Shown in pieces: positions 8,314 through 17,055 of a stretch of DNA of 64,000 nucleotides. Below the pieces are notes generated by a model that was given only the letters and a program-made list of their open reading frames with translations, was not told the DNA's origin and searched no databases. Numbering within the stretch: position 1 is the first letter of the stretch; the number at the start of each line of letters is the position of its first letter. This DNA is from Scrofimicrobium canadense (GTDB taxonomy: Bacteria > Actinomycetota > Actinomycetes > Actinomycetales > Actinomycetaceae), in assembly GCF_009696615.1 (NCBI RefSeq), contig NZ_VULO01000002.1:1-64000 (forward strand), read 5' to 3'. A program made the translations under genes and the position numbers.

Positions 8314-9435
8314 TTAGTGGCTGTCTCTGCGATGCCACGTCCCGGCTAAGTCGTCACCGCGCCACCATGAATATGGTTCTGCAGCGGCTCGAATAGCTGA
8401 ATCAAACCAGTATGTTGTGTCGGGATTCCAGCCGGCAATTACGCTGGCATGGTTCCCAATGGGCAAGGCTTTGCCAGCGCATGACAGATAAGCCTCAACA
8501 GTTAGATGTACGCCCGCGTAATCAGCGGCAACCTGTTTCCAGTTGGGCATCACCCATGATAAATCCTGACCAGTAGTGGGTACCCAGACTGCCCGTCGAC
8601 TAGTGGCAACCTCAAGAGGATACGTCTGGCATAGATATTTCCAGTCCTGTTCGGATCGAATCTCGAAGACTTTGTCTTCATATGCGCCAACGTTAAGCCG
8701 GTATGCACGTGCTTCCGAGAGACACCGGCCATCTTCTTCGCAATAGAGGCCAAGAGGAGCATCAAGGATTGAACGCGAAGACTGGTGTAGCAAAAAAGGG
8801 GGAGTGGAGTGCCATTCACCGCCGGGAAGCTGATCTACAGGAAGGGAAAGATCAGGTTTATGGGTAGTTTCCCACTGCTGCATGCTTTGTTCCCATTGCT
8901 TGAGAACCTGGCTAGAAACCGATGATGGTTCTCCGCTGACCTCTTGACCGTCTTCAACCCAACGGACTTCCCATTGGTCGTTGTAGTCAACTGGGTTTGA
9001 CCACCATGCGATCGCCTTACTGTCGCAAATGTGGGAGGCAATGCGTTCCAGTGGTGCATACATGTCAGAGTCTGCTAGGCAGATGTCCGTTTCGTCGGGT
9101 TCTTGCCAATACACGGCGTGTGCAACCGAATCGGCTAATGCGCCTAGAGCCCGGGTGGAAGTCACGGGAGCCAACGGAACCTGGTTCATGGCACTTATCA
9201 CTGCTTCGACAGAGGCCGATTTTTGGTGACTTTTGATGGAGGAATAGGGGTCTTTATCGTTGCTTGTGTCCGAAAGAATGAAACTACTGGCGGGGGCATT
9301 CTTGGCGGAAAACCAAAACATTGCCTCGTGTAGTGCATGCGTGCCATCATCATCGTTCTGTTCGCTGATGATGGCAAACTCAAAGAGAAGACGACGTCCC
9401 CGGGGGCCTTCCAGCAGCGTCTTAGCTGTGATCAT
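8314..9435 (-). CDS. Protein of unknown function, coupled to the SufR-like regulator
   Basis: I do not recognise this 373-residue protein. It has no signal peptide and no membrane segment, and looks soluble, acidic and unusually rich in tryptophan (AIAWWSNPVDY, SQWEVRW-like and YSWWRGDD stretches). The C-terminal half contains ASVIAGWNPDTTYWFD near residue 335. No catalytic motif can be named. Its ATG at 9435 overlaps the regulator's stop codon (ATGA), so the two proteins are almost certainly made from one message by translational coupling. The partner suggests a role under the regulator's control, possibly redox or iron-sulfur related, but that is inference. Confidence 0.7.
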   Translation of the reverse strand: MITAKTLLEGPRGRRLLFEFAIISEQNDDDGTHALHEAMFWFSAKNAPASSFILSDTSNDKDPYSSIKSHQKSASVEAVISAMNQVPLAPVTSTRALGALADSVAHAVYWQEPDETDICLADSDMYAPLERIASHICDSKAIAWWSNPVDYNDQWEVRWVEDGQEVSGEPSSVSSQVLKQWEQSMQQWETTHKPDLSLPVDQLPGGEWHSTPPFLLHQSSRSILDAPLGLYCEEDGRCLSEARAYRLNVGAYEDKVFEIRSEQDWKYLCQTYPLEVATSRRAVWVPTTGQDLSWVMPNWKQVAADYAGVHLTVEAYLSCAGKALPIGNHASVIAGWNPDTTYWFDSAIRAAAEPYSWWRGDDLAGTWHRRDSH

Positions 9436-10223
9436 TCCACAAGTGTAGATGGGTGCGAGGAACCGTGTCCATGCTCTGTGTGTTTTTGCTGTACTAGATG
9501 AATCGTGCAGCAGCCAGGCCCCGAACTGGGCAAGACTTCAGTGCCAAGATAGCCGCGAGAAAGAGTTCGCACAATCTCATCGGTCATTCCCTGATGTATC
9601 GCGCAGACCAGCCCAGACGAACTGTTATTTCTTTTACGAAATGGGCAACGTTGAAGCTTGATGATGGACGCATCCTCACCAGGGCGTGCCTCAAAGCCAA
9701 GGCGTGAAAGAAAGAGTCGAATTTTTGCGGTGTGGACTGCTAGGTTGTGTGTTACCGCAGTATGTGCGTCAATCGTGCTGTGATCAGGAATCTCGGGTGC
9801 TCCAAGCATTTCTTTCGCCCATAGCCGTCCTATTTTTTCGGCTGATTGGGTGGGATTCTCTGAGGTAGCACACACATACTTAGTTACCGCCGCAGAAAAG
9901 TTTCCGAATTCCTGGAGAACCACGTCGGGGTCTGTGGACACCGTTGCTTGGTATAGCCAATACGGGCGGCCGCGCCCTTCCGTAGAAGAACGTTGCCGAC
10001 TCACTAGCCCTTTCTCTTGCAGGGCTGTGAGCGCCTCGCGCGCAGTATTATTGTGCAGGTCCAGTGACTCGGCAATATCGTCGACCCGAAGAGGATCAGC
10101 GGAAGCGGCCAGGGTTCGTAGAATCTGGTGCTGAGTAATAGTCAGTTTCGACATGAGAGAAAAAGTCTCAGCGATAGGAGCGGTTGACGGTTCAGTAGTC
10201 GTGGTAGCCCCCTTGTGTCTCAC
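9432..10223 (-). CDS. Winged-helix regulator of the ArsR/SufR-like type with Cys-rich C terminus
   Basis: A 263-residue regulator. A DeoR/ArsR-type winged helix lies at about residues 29-95 (ITQHQILRTLAASADPLRVD, then DLHNNTAREALTALQEKGLV and the wing GRGRPYWLY). The C-terminal domain has Cys-Pro-Phe (about residue 194), then CAIHQGM and a GPGCCTIHL ending. The CPF...C.xHxG pattern is that of SufR-like regulators, whose Cys residues hold an iron-sulfur cluster in studied members. No suf genes lie in this window. The GTG start at 10223 has GAGGA 9 bases upstream; an internal ATG at 10154 is possible. The downstream gene overlaps by four bases. Confidence 0.75.
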   Translation of the reverse strand: MRHKGATTTTEPSTAPIAETFSLMSKLTITQHQILRTLAASADPLRVDDIAESLDLHNNTAREALTALQEKGLVSRQRSSTEGRGRPYWLYQATVSTDPDVVLQEFGNFSAAVTKYVCATSENPTQSAEKIGRLWAKEMLGAPEIPDHSTIDAHTAVTHNLAVHTAKIRLFLSRLGFEARPGEDASIIKLQRCPFRKRNNSSSGLVCAIHQGMTDEIVRTLSRGYLGTEVLPSSGPGCCTIHLVQQKHTEHGHGSSHPSTLVE

Positions 10224-10329
10224 CTGGTCATGTCCTCAGGTATACGGCAGATCAAGATCCTATGGTACGCCAATGGGTCGCTCCAGGTATTCTGACAAAA
10301 GAGCGATGTCCCAGGGCAAGGAGAGCTAG

Positions 10330-12150
10330 GTGGGCAACGAAGAGGAATATTTCCGCGATAACGAGGCAAACTGGGACGAACGTACGCGAATCCACGTTGT
10401 CTCCCGCGATTATGACGTTGAGGGCTTTGTGTCAGATCCGACACGCTTGTCTTCGGTAGTGCAGTCTGATCGTCCGCGTCTTGGAAGTCTTGCTGGGCAG
10501 GATGTTGTCCACTTGCAATGCCACATTGGTTTAGATACTTTGTCGTTGGCGCGCCTGGGAGCGCGTACAGTTACGGGCGTTGATATATCTGGAGAATCTA
10601 TCAAAGCCGCCGAAGACATAGCTACACGCAGCGGCATCGATGCGACTTTCGTCAAGGCTAACGTGTATGACAGCCTCGAAGTACTTGATGTTGATCGCAC
10701 CCAGGGAGCGTTCGATGTGGTGTATACCGGCGTGGGTGCTTTGTGGTGGCTTTCAGATATCGACCGCTGGGCGGCGGTGGTGGCCGGATTGCTGCGCCCC
10801 GGTGGCACTCTAGTCTTGCGTGAAGATCATCCGCTTTCCATGTCGCTTGGGGATGACCTCAATAATGGCTTGCTGATTGAATACCCGTATTTCGAACAGG
10901 CAGATCCATTCACAGATAGTGAGGATGCCACCTATACCGATGTCGCTGAAGGTGCGCCTGCGATTCTCAATCGGGTGAATCACGGGTGGAATCATTCTTT
11001 GGGAGAGATTATGGGGGCCCTTATGCGTCAGGGCCTCGTCATCACGGAATTTGCTGAGCTTGAAACTGTTGCCTGGCAAAGATTCCCCCGTGGAATGGAA
11101 CGCGATGGAGACGCATACCGTCTGAATCCGGACTTTCCTCCAATACCGCTTACCTACACGCTGACCGCAAGACGGCAAGAGATAGACCAAACCGGTGCTC
11201 GCGGATTGCTACGCGGTAAAAAACGTAATGCGCTGAGACTTGCGGATGTCGACAGTGAGTATCGATCAGCTGCATTGATCGCCCCTCACGTTGATATCAC
11301 TAATCCGTTGGTGCGACGTGTTTCCCGAAGTGCTCCACGTCTCTTACCTACGCCCAAAATCCCAGGTGTTACGATTTCTCAGATTCATGAAGAACCCCTA
11401 CTGCGCCTGTACGTGCCGCAGAAGCCTAGCGGTGCGGCCCTGCTGTGGATTCATGGAGGTGGCATGGTGATGGGTGCCCCCCAACAAGATGATCTTCTGT
11501 GTGGAAGTCTTGCCGACACTATCGGGCTGACCGTTGTGTCGGTTGATTATCGTTTGGCGCCGGAACATCCGTTCCCCATCCCTCAAGATGATGTTTTGGA
11601 AGCATGGACATGGTTAGGTGATCATGCCGGTGATTTCGGTGTGGATCGCGGGCGTCTGGCCGTGGCTGGTGCCAGTGCGGGTGGGGGACTGGCGGCCTCT
11701 CTGGTCAACAGGCTTCGAGGACTGCCGGGACCTCACCCCGTTGCGCAATGGCTTCTCTATCCGATGCTTGATGATAGAACTGCTGCCAATGAGCATTTGG
11801 ACGAGGTGGATCACTTCGTGTGGAATAACGTGGACAACCGTCATGGGTGGGGAGCGCTACTGGGAGGCAATGAACTGATCGGATCTGCTGATGTTTCTGC
11901 TCTTGCCGCCCCAGCTCGAGAAATAGATCTATCGGGAGTTCCGCCAACGTGGATAGGGGTAGGCAATATTGACTTGTTTTATCAAGAAGACCTCGACTAT
12001 GCGGCGCGTCTGCGTCAGTCTGGAGTTCCCGTGACGTTTTCTGTCATGGAAGGTGCTCCGCATACGTTTAATACTCTGGGATCTGATGGGCCAAAAACGA
12101 AGAAATTTATGGAAGAGGCGTGTCGCTGGCTCGATGAAAATACGCAATAG
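10330..12150 (+). CDS. Fusion: SAM-dependent methyltransferase + HSL-type carboxylesterase
   Basis: A single uninterrupted 606-codon frame joins two enzymes. Residues 1 to about 275 form a class I methyltransferase of the group beginning FRDNEANWDERT. The SAM-binding motif is HLQCHIGLDT (about 61-70), with GVDIS as the acidic end of strand 2 and LLRPGGTLVLREDHP after it. After a linker, residues about 310-606 form an alpha/beta hydrolase of the hormone-sensitive-lipase family: oxyanion motif HGGG at 375-378, nucleophile Ser449 in GASAGG, Asp548 and His578. All catalytic residues are present, so both halves could be active. The GTG start is well supported by AAGGAGAG six bases upstream. The two activities are usually separate genes; the substrate is unknown. 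Confidence 0.85.
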   Translation: MGNEEEYFRDNEANWDERTRIHVVSRDYDVEGFVSDPTRLSSVVQSDRPRLGSLAGQDVVHLQCHIGLDTLSLARLGARTVTGVDISGESIKAAEDIATRSGIDATFVKANVYDSLEVLDVDRTQGAFDVVYTGVGALWWLSDIDRWAAVVAGLLRPGGTLVLREDHPLSMSLGDDLNNGLLIEYPYFEQADPFTDSEDATYTDVAEGAPAILNRVNHGWNHSLGEIMGALMRQGLVITEFAELETVAWQRFPRGMERDGDAYRLNPDFPPIPLTYTLTARRQEIDQTGARGLLRGKKRNALRLADVDSEYRSAALIAPHVDITNPLVRRVSRSAPRLLPTPKIPGVTISQIHEEPLLRLYVPQKPSGAALLWIHGGGMVMGAPQQDDLLCGSLADTIGLTVVSVDYRLAPEHPFPIPQDDVLEAWTWLGDHAGDFGVDRGRLAVAGASAGGGLAASLVNRLRGLPGPHPVAQWLLYPMLDDRTAANEHLDEVDHFVWNNVDNRHGWGALLGGNELIGSADVSALAAPAREIDLSGVPPTWIGVGNIDLFYQEDLDYAARLRQSGVPVTFSVMEGAPHTFNTLGSDGPKTKKFMEEACRWLDENTQ

Positions 12151-12263
12151 AACGCAGTACTGGGGGTTTTAATTCGGTTGGAATCGAGAGCTATTCTTGT
12201 GTCCCTCGTAGTGTCTACTTTCCTCTATCGTGCCCGCAGAAGATGAGACAGTAACACTGGGTA

Positions 12264-12941
12264 TTACCAGGATTCTGCGGCTTCTCGGGAGAGAAAGAAA
12301 CCATGGAAGCTATGGGTGTCCCAGCATGTCAATCCGACCTCTCTGGATGCGCATGCGATGGAACCCACCTGGTACTTCTTCCCGTAATCCATAATTGTCA
12401 CAGGGCCCGGTGATATGCCCTCATCTTCAAGTTCCTTTTGCCATCCCCGCACGTCACTTTGACATGTCACGAGGACACTTCCGTTCTTGATACCGTATCC
12501 GTTGCACGCCCCAACTCCTCGCTCAGGCATGGGATCAGGAAGGTTAGGCCACGAATGTTCCAACACATTGCAGGCTAGTGAATCGCCGTCCGTTCCTACG
12601 GTGCAGCCAATATTTGCTGAAGGCATACGCGAAAGATTTTCTAACGGAAGCGCATCTTCGGGCATACCACTGCATATCAGTGTGCTCTCAAGGTGAGAGG
12701 GCACACTGATGCTGTGAGGGCACGGTGATACCTCAGGTGACTGTTCAGACCCAGGAATGCTGGGAGGCGCCGCATCTGGGGGCGTGGCAGATACCTGAGA
12801 TTGTGGTTCGGTCGTTACTGTCTCGTTATCGGTGCTGCTCAGAAGTCGTAAAGCTATGACCATGCCAGCGACAATGATGATGGCAACTGCGGAAGTAATT
12901 CCTAGCCAAATCCACTGAGACTGACTGGTACGAGGTTGCAT
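12264..12941 (-). CDS. Anchored protein of unknown function with a Cys-containing outer region
   Basis: A 225-residue protein with a short cytoplasmic N terminus, one membrane helix (about residues 12-32), a Ser/Pro/Gln-rich linker to about residue 72, and an outer region with about eight cysteines. Several sit as spaced pairs (SPCPHS...LICSG, IGCTV...LACNV, ACNGYG...VTCQS, IACAS...LTCWD). This suggests four disulfides in a repeated fold of two halves. It resembles extracellular proteins of actinobacteria with no assigned function. It lies just downstream of the S9 peptidase gene on the same strand (11-base gap), so the two are probably co-transcribed. Confidence 0.65.
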   Translation of the reverse strand: MQPRTSQSQWIWLGITSAVAIIIVAGMVIALRLLSSTDNETVTTEPQSQVSATPPDAAPPSIPGSEQSPEVSPCPHSISVPSHLESTLICSGMPEDALPLENLSRMPSANIGCTVGTDGDSLACNVLEHSWPNLPDPMPERGVGACNGYGIKNGSVLVTCQSDVRGWQKELEDEGISPGPVTIMDYGKKYQVGSIACASREVGLTCWDTHSFHGFFLSREAAESW

Positions 12942-12952
12942 AACCGGTCAGA

Positions 12953-14956
12953 TCACTGTTGGTTTGCAATGTCTATTTCTGCAGGATCATCAATATCGAT
13001 TCCCCACACTTGTGCGTAGAAAGAGAGCTCAACACGGCGCGCACGAATAATTGATTCAGGGCGGACAAAGCCGTGTCCCTCGCCTTCAAACGTCACTAGT
13101 GCCACCTCTTTGCCTGCCGAGGCCAGCTCGTCAAAAATATGTTGCGTTTGCGATAGCGGCACTATGGGGTCGTTGGTACCCTGCAAAAGTAAGACAGGAA
13201 CGTTGATGTTATGCACGTGGAAGAGCGGAGAACGCTCGGTCCAAATCTCATCGGAGCTGTCAGCTGTCTGCAACAGGCGTTCCAAGTAATGCGAGCGGAA
13301 CTTCGACGCAAGAGAAGCGACAACTCTTAAGTCAGACATTCCATACAGGGCAGTTCCGGCAGAGAATATATCTGTTGTTGCCAACGCAGAAAGAGCTGTG
13401 AATCCGCCTGATGAAGCACCACGAATAGCTACTCGATCGAGGTCAATTGCGCCTTCTTTACCAAGCCATACGACTCCGTCCGCGCAGTCTGTGACGTCAA
13501 GAATTCCTAGCTTTCCGTTGAGAGCTTCACGGTAGTCTCGTCCGAAGCCAGTGGAACCACGATGGTTCACGTCCAAGACAGCGAAGCCGCGGCTGGTCCA
13601 GAACTGGATCTCGATATTGAGACCAGGATGCGCGGCACCTGTTGGGCCACCGTGGACGGTAACGATAAGAGGAGGCCGTGACCCCTCAGGACCTTGGAAG
13701 GCTGGATTCGAAGGCGGGTAGAAGAATCCGTGCGACACGGCACCATCACGTGTTGGCCAGCTCACCGCATTAGCAATGGAAATCACTTCGGGGTCTAGCT
13801 CGAGGTCCGTAGAAGGTCGGACAGCCTTCACTGAAGACCCTTCGACAGTGACAATTGCAGGCGCATCGTGCGCTGTCTGTGCCAGATAGACGACGCGTCC
13901 TTCAGAAGCAGTGACGTTGCCAACAGGCCACCAGCCTGTGTCCCATTCTTCAAGGAGACCATTGTCCAAGCGGACAGTTCCTATGTGCCAACGTCCCTGG
14001 TCTGCCCAAGAGCAAATGAGATTTTCTCGATCAAGATTGTCGTAGGAGTGGAGTCCCAACTGCCAATGAGGCTGTGAGAAAGCTTGCGATGCTGGATGGA
14101 GGGCTCGTGTTCGCAAGCGAGTTGCCCAAGCATCATGAGGCTCACCATTGCGCCATTCAAATCCTTCGGTGCGATAGAGATTCGCCCATCCTGTGGAGTC
14201 GTCTACATGGACGAGGTCACCGTCAAAAGTCCAGCGAGGTTCGTATACGCACACATCAGGTTTATCTACCAGAACAATAGAATGGTCAAGGTAGCCATCG
14301 AAGTCTAGTGCGCCGACGTGAAGAGCGGAATGCGTCCATGGCATCTCGGGGTGGTTCCAGCTCAACCAAGCAAGTTTAGTTCCATCTGGGGAAAGAGTGG
14401 GGGCGGCGACGAAATCGGTTCCTTCGAAAACCGTAATAATTCGCGATCCCTCACGTGCAGCGGACCCATCAATAGGAATAGCGACTAGCGTATTGGTGAC
14501 ATTATCTGGATCGGTGTGGTCTTCACATACGGCGTAGACCAGGCCACGGACCTCATCGATTTCAAAGTCGCCATAGCGTCGCTTATCCATGGGCGTGAGG
14601 GGGATGAGCTCCGCTCGCGGATCATCCAAACTAAAACGATAGACACGATCATCGATACCATCGGACACAATAAGGAGTCCATGCTTGACTGCATAGGCCC
14701 GGCCACCGTATTCATGAACGCGTGTGGCCACATGCACAAGGCGAGACCCCTCAAGGAGCGGCAGAACCTCTGTTGTGTGTCCCAGAGCAGATCTGCGCAA
14801 AAGTACGTTTCGTTGCTCACGCTTGGGGTGACTTTCAACCCAATAGATGTCCGGTCCGTCCACGCGCAATTGCGAGAGTGCCACAAAGCGTGATGTGAAC
14901 ATCTCTGGTGTGATCGGGGAATTCCATGTCCCGTAGGGGGCAACGCGGGGGTTCAT
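12953..14956 (-). CDS. S9-family prolyl oligopeptidase / acylaminoacyl-peptidase-like serine peptidase
   Basis: A 667-residue cytosolic-looking peptidase. The N-terminal part, to about residue 410, is a beta-propeller of WD/PD40-like repeats (SPDGTKLAWLSW is a typical blade). The C-terminal alpha/beta-hydrolase domain contains VHGGPTG, HRGSTGFGRDYREA, the nucleophile Ser515 in RGASSGGF, Asp596 in NDPIVPL and His628 in GEGHGF. These form the S9 triad. The family cleaves short peptides, often at proline or from acylated N termini. There is no signal peptide, and length and domain order are typical. A Cys-containing anchored protein follows 11 bases downstream. Confidence 0.88.
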   Translation of the reverse strand: MNPRVAPYGTWNSPITPEMFTSRFVALSQLRVDGPDIYWVESHPKREQRNVLLRRSALGHTTEVLPLLEGSRLVHVATRVHEYGGRAYAVKHGLLIVSDGIDDRVYRFSLDDPRAELIPLTPMDKRRYGDFEIDEVRGLVYAVCEDHTDPDNVTNTLVAIPIDGSAAREGSRIITVFEGTDFVAAPTLSPDGTKLAWLSWNHPEMPWTHSALHVGALDFDGYLDHSIVLVDKPDVCVYEPRWTFDGDLVHVDDSTGWANLYRTEGFEWRNGEPHDAWATRLRTRALHPASQAFSQPHWQLGLHSYDNLDRENLICSWADQGRWHIGTVRLDNGLLEEWDTGWWPVGNVTASEGRVVYLAQTAHDAPAIVTVEGSSVKAVRPSTDLELDPEVISIANAVSWPTRDGAVSHGFFYPPSNPAFQGPEGSRPPLIVTVHGGPTGAAHPGLNIEIQFWTSRGFAVLDVNHRGSTGFGRDYREALNGKLGILDVTDCADGVVWLGKEGAIDLDRVAIRGASSGGFTALSALATTDIFSAGTALYGMSDLRVVASLASKFRSHYLERLLQTADSSDEIWTERSPLFHVHNINVPVLLLQGTNDPIVPLSQTQHIFDELASAGKEVALVTFEGEGHGFVRPESIIRARRVELSFYAQVWGIDIDDPAEIDIANQQ

Positions 14957-15029
14957 CCGAGCCTCTTCCTTCTGACGTCGACGGCACAGCTATTCTACTG
15001 GGGAGCCGAGCCTTAGATACACTTCAAGC

Positions 15030-16877
15030 ATGCAAGATGCTGTCTCAAGAATCTACCCACTGCTGGAAAGGGTGCACCAGCCGGCTGATTTATCCCGTTT
15101 TACCCCAGCTGAAACTGTTGCATTGAGCCAGGAAATCCGTCAATTCCTGATCGAAGCAGTGTCGAAGACCGGTGGTCACCTCGGCCCCAATTTGGGTGTG
15201 GTGGAACTCACTATTGCACTTCATCGGGTCTATGAGTCGCCACGAGACACCATCATTTGGGATACAGGGCATCAAGCATATGTGCATAAGCTCTTAACCG
15301 GTCGCAAGGACTTTCGGGACTTGAGGCAAGAAGGAGGCCTTTCTGGGTATCCGTCGCGAGCAGAATCAGCTCACGACGTCGTTGAGAACTCGCATGCATC
15401 CACTGCACTGTCATGGGCTGATGGTGTATCGCGAGAGAAAGTGCGAAGCGGACTGCCGGGCGAAGTCGTAGCAGTTATTGGTGATGGAGCCTTGACTGGT
15501 GGCATGGCGTGGGAAGCTCTCAACAATATCGCCTCCGACAAAGAACGTCCTCTCACCGTGGTTGTCAATGACAACGGGCGATCTTACGACCCAACAGTGG
15601 GAGGAATGGCCCACCATCTCTCATTGCTAAGGACCTCTGAAGGATATGAACGAGCCTTGGCGTGGGGAAAAAGAACGCTCATGAGTATGGGAGAACCCGG
15701 ACGTACAGCCTACGATGCACTCCACGGAATGAAGGCCGGACTCAAAGATTTCCTCTTACCGCAGGCAATGTTCGGCGAGTTGGGCTTCAAATATATCGGG
15801 CCTATTGACGGTCACGACATTGTCGCATTGGAATTTGCTTTGGAGCGGGCTAAGGCTTACCCCGAACCTGTCATAGTCCATGTAATGACGGAAAAAGGGC
15901 GAGGATACGTACCAGCTGAGGACGACGAAGCTGACCATTTCCACGCGGTTGGCAAAATCCACCCTGAAACAGGTTTACCGGTAGCGCCTGAACGCTTTGG
16001 ATGGACAAGTGTGTTTGCCGAGGAGATCGTGCAGCTTGCCGAAAAGGATCCACGCATTGTCGCTATCAGTGCAGCGATGAAAGAACCGGTTGGACTTCGT
16101 CCTTTGAGTCTGCGCTTTCCTGACCGAGTAGTTGATGTAGGTATCGCTGAACAACACGCCGTTACGATGGCTGCTGGCATGGCTTTTGCAGGAGCGCATC
16201 CTGTATTTGCTGTCTACGCAACGTTTCTCAACCGAGCTTTTGACCAGCTTGTGATGGATGTGGCGCTTCATGACGCACCGGTAACTTTTGTTCTAGATCG
16301 CGCTGGCATAACTGGTAACGACGGCGCTAGCCACAATGGAATGTGGGACTTATCATTGGCGTCGATGGTTCCAGGTCTTCGGGTTGCAGCCCCAAGAGAT
16401 GCTGCGCGCTTGAGAGAACTGCTTGAAGAGGCCGTTGAGTGGAACGAGGGTCCTTCACTGGTGCGATATCCCAAAGGGGCAATACCAAAGGATATAGAAG
16501 CTGTCGAGTGTCATAACGGCATTGATTTTCTTGTCAAAGTAGATGATGCGAAGACCGTCATAGTTTCGGTTGGACCTATGGCTCACAATGCAGCTAAAGC
16601 TGCGCAGGCTATTGGCGGGGTAGACGTCATTGATCCTCAATGGGTACTTCCTGTCGGCGAGAACCTCATCGATATCTGCTCTGGGTATAGCCGGGTCATT
16701 GTGATTGAAGACGGAGTGGTAACCGGGGGGGTAGGGGCCCAAGTGGCGCGACTGCTTGATGTGCCTGTGGAGGTCCTAGGGATTCCAGATTCTTTCCTCG
16801 CTCAGGCTAATCGCGACGACATTCTCCACCGACTCGGTTTGGACGTTGAAGGTTTAGTAAAAACAATCAGGAGATGA
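15030..16877 (+). CDS. dxs: 1-deoxy-D-xylulose-5-phosphate synthase
   Basis: Joins pyruvate and glyceraldehyde 3-phosphate to make deoxyxylulose phosphate, the first step of the MEP isoprenoid pathway; cytoplasmic, thiamine-diphosphate dependent. The 615-residue sequence shows GGHLGPNLGVVELTIALH, the GHQAYVHK His, the cofactor-binding GDGALTGGMAWEALNNI, and VDVGIAEQHAVT, whose Glu activates the cofactor. Length is near the usual 620-640. The ATG at 15030 fits the family N terminus (DLSRFTPAE), but its ribosome-binding site is weak. It is divergent from the S9 peptidase, and pflB follows 178 bases downstream. dxs close to RNase D and DUF3000 is a recurring actinobacterial arrangement. Confidence 0.95.
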   Translation: MQDAVSRIYPLLERVHQPADLSRFTPAETVALSQEIRQFLIEAVSKTGGHLGPNLGVVELTIALHRVYESPRDTIIWDTGHQAYVHKLLTGRKDFRDLRQEGGLSGYPSRAESAHDVVENSHASTALSWADGVSREKVRSGLPGEVVAVIGDGALTGGMAWEALNNIASDKERPLTVVVNDNGRSYDPTVGGMAHHLSLLRTSEGYERALAWGKRTLMSMGEPGRTAYDALHGMKAGLKDFLLPQAMFGELGFKYIGPIDGHDIVALEFALERAKAYPEPVIVHVMTEKGRGYVPAEDDEADHFHAVGKIHPETGLPVAPERFGWTSVFAEEIVQLAEKDPRIVAISAAMKEPVGLRPLSLRFPDRVVDVGIAEQHAVTMAAGMAFAGAHPVFAVYATFLNRAFDQLVMDVALHDAPVTFVLDRAGITGNDGASHNGMWDLSLASMVPGLRVAAPRDAARLRELLEEAVEWNEGPSLVRYPKGAIPKDIEAVECHNGIDFLVKVDDAKTVIVSVGPMAHNAAKAAQAIGGVDVIDPQWVLPVGENLIDICSGYSRVIVIEDGVVTGGVGAQVARLLDVPVEVLGIPDSFLAQANRDDILHRLGLDVEGLVKTIRR

Positions 16878-17055
16878 GGACATAGGTCCCTATTTTGATA
16901 GTGGTAGCCAACGGTGAGAACACAAATGTGCAGGTGACAATTTGCTCTGTGATTGGTTGCATTATGGCAAACCTGGGCCGGAGGTCCCCCGGAGCGTAGC
17001 CTGGACTCATAGCGGGAAACACCCGCGACAAGTAATTTTGAGGGTAGGAGACAGA

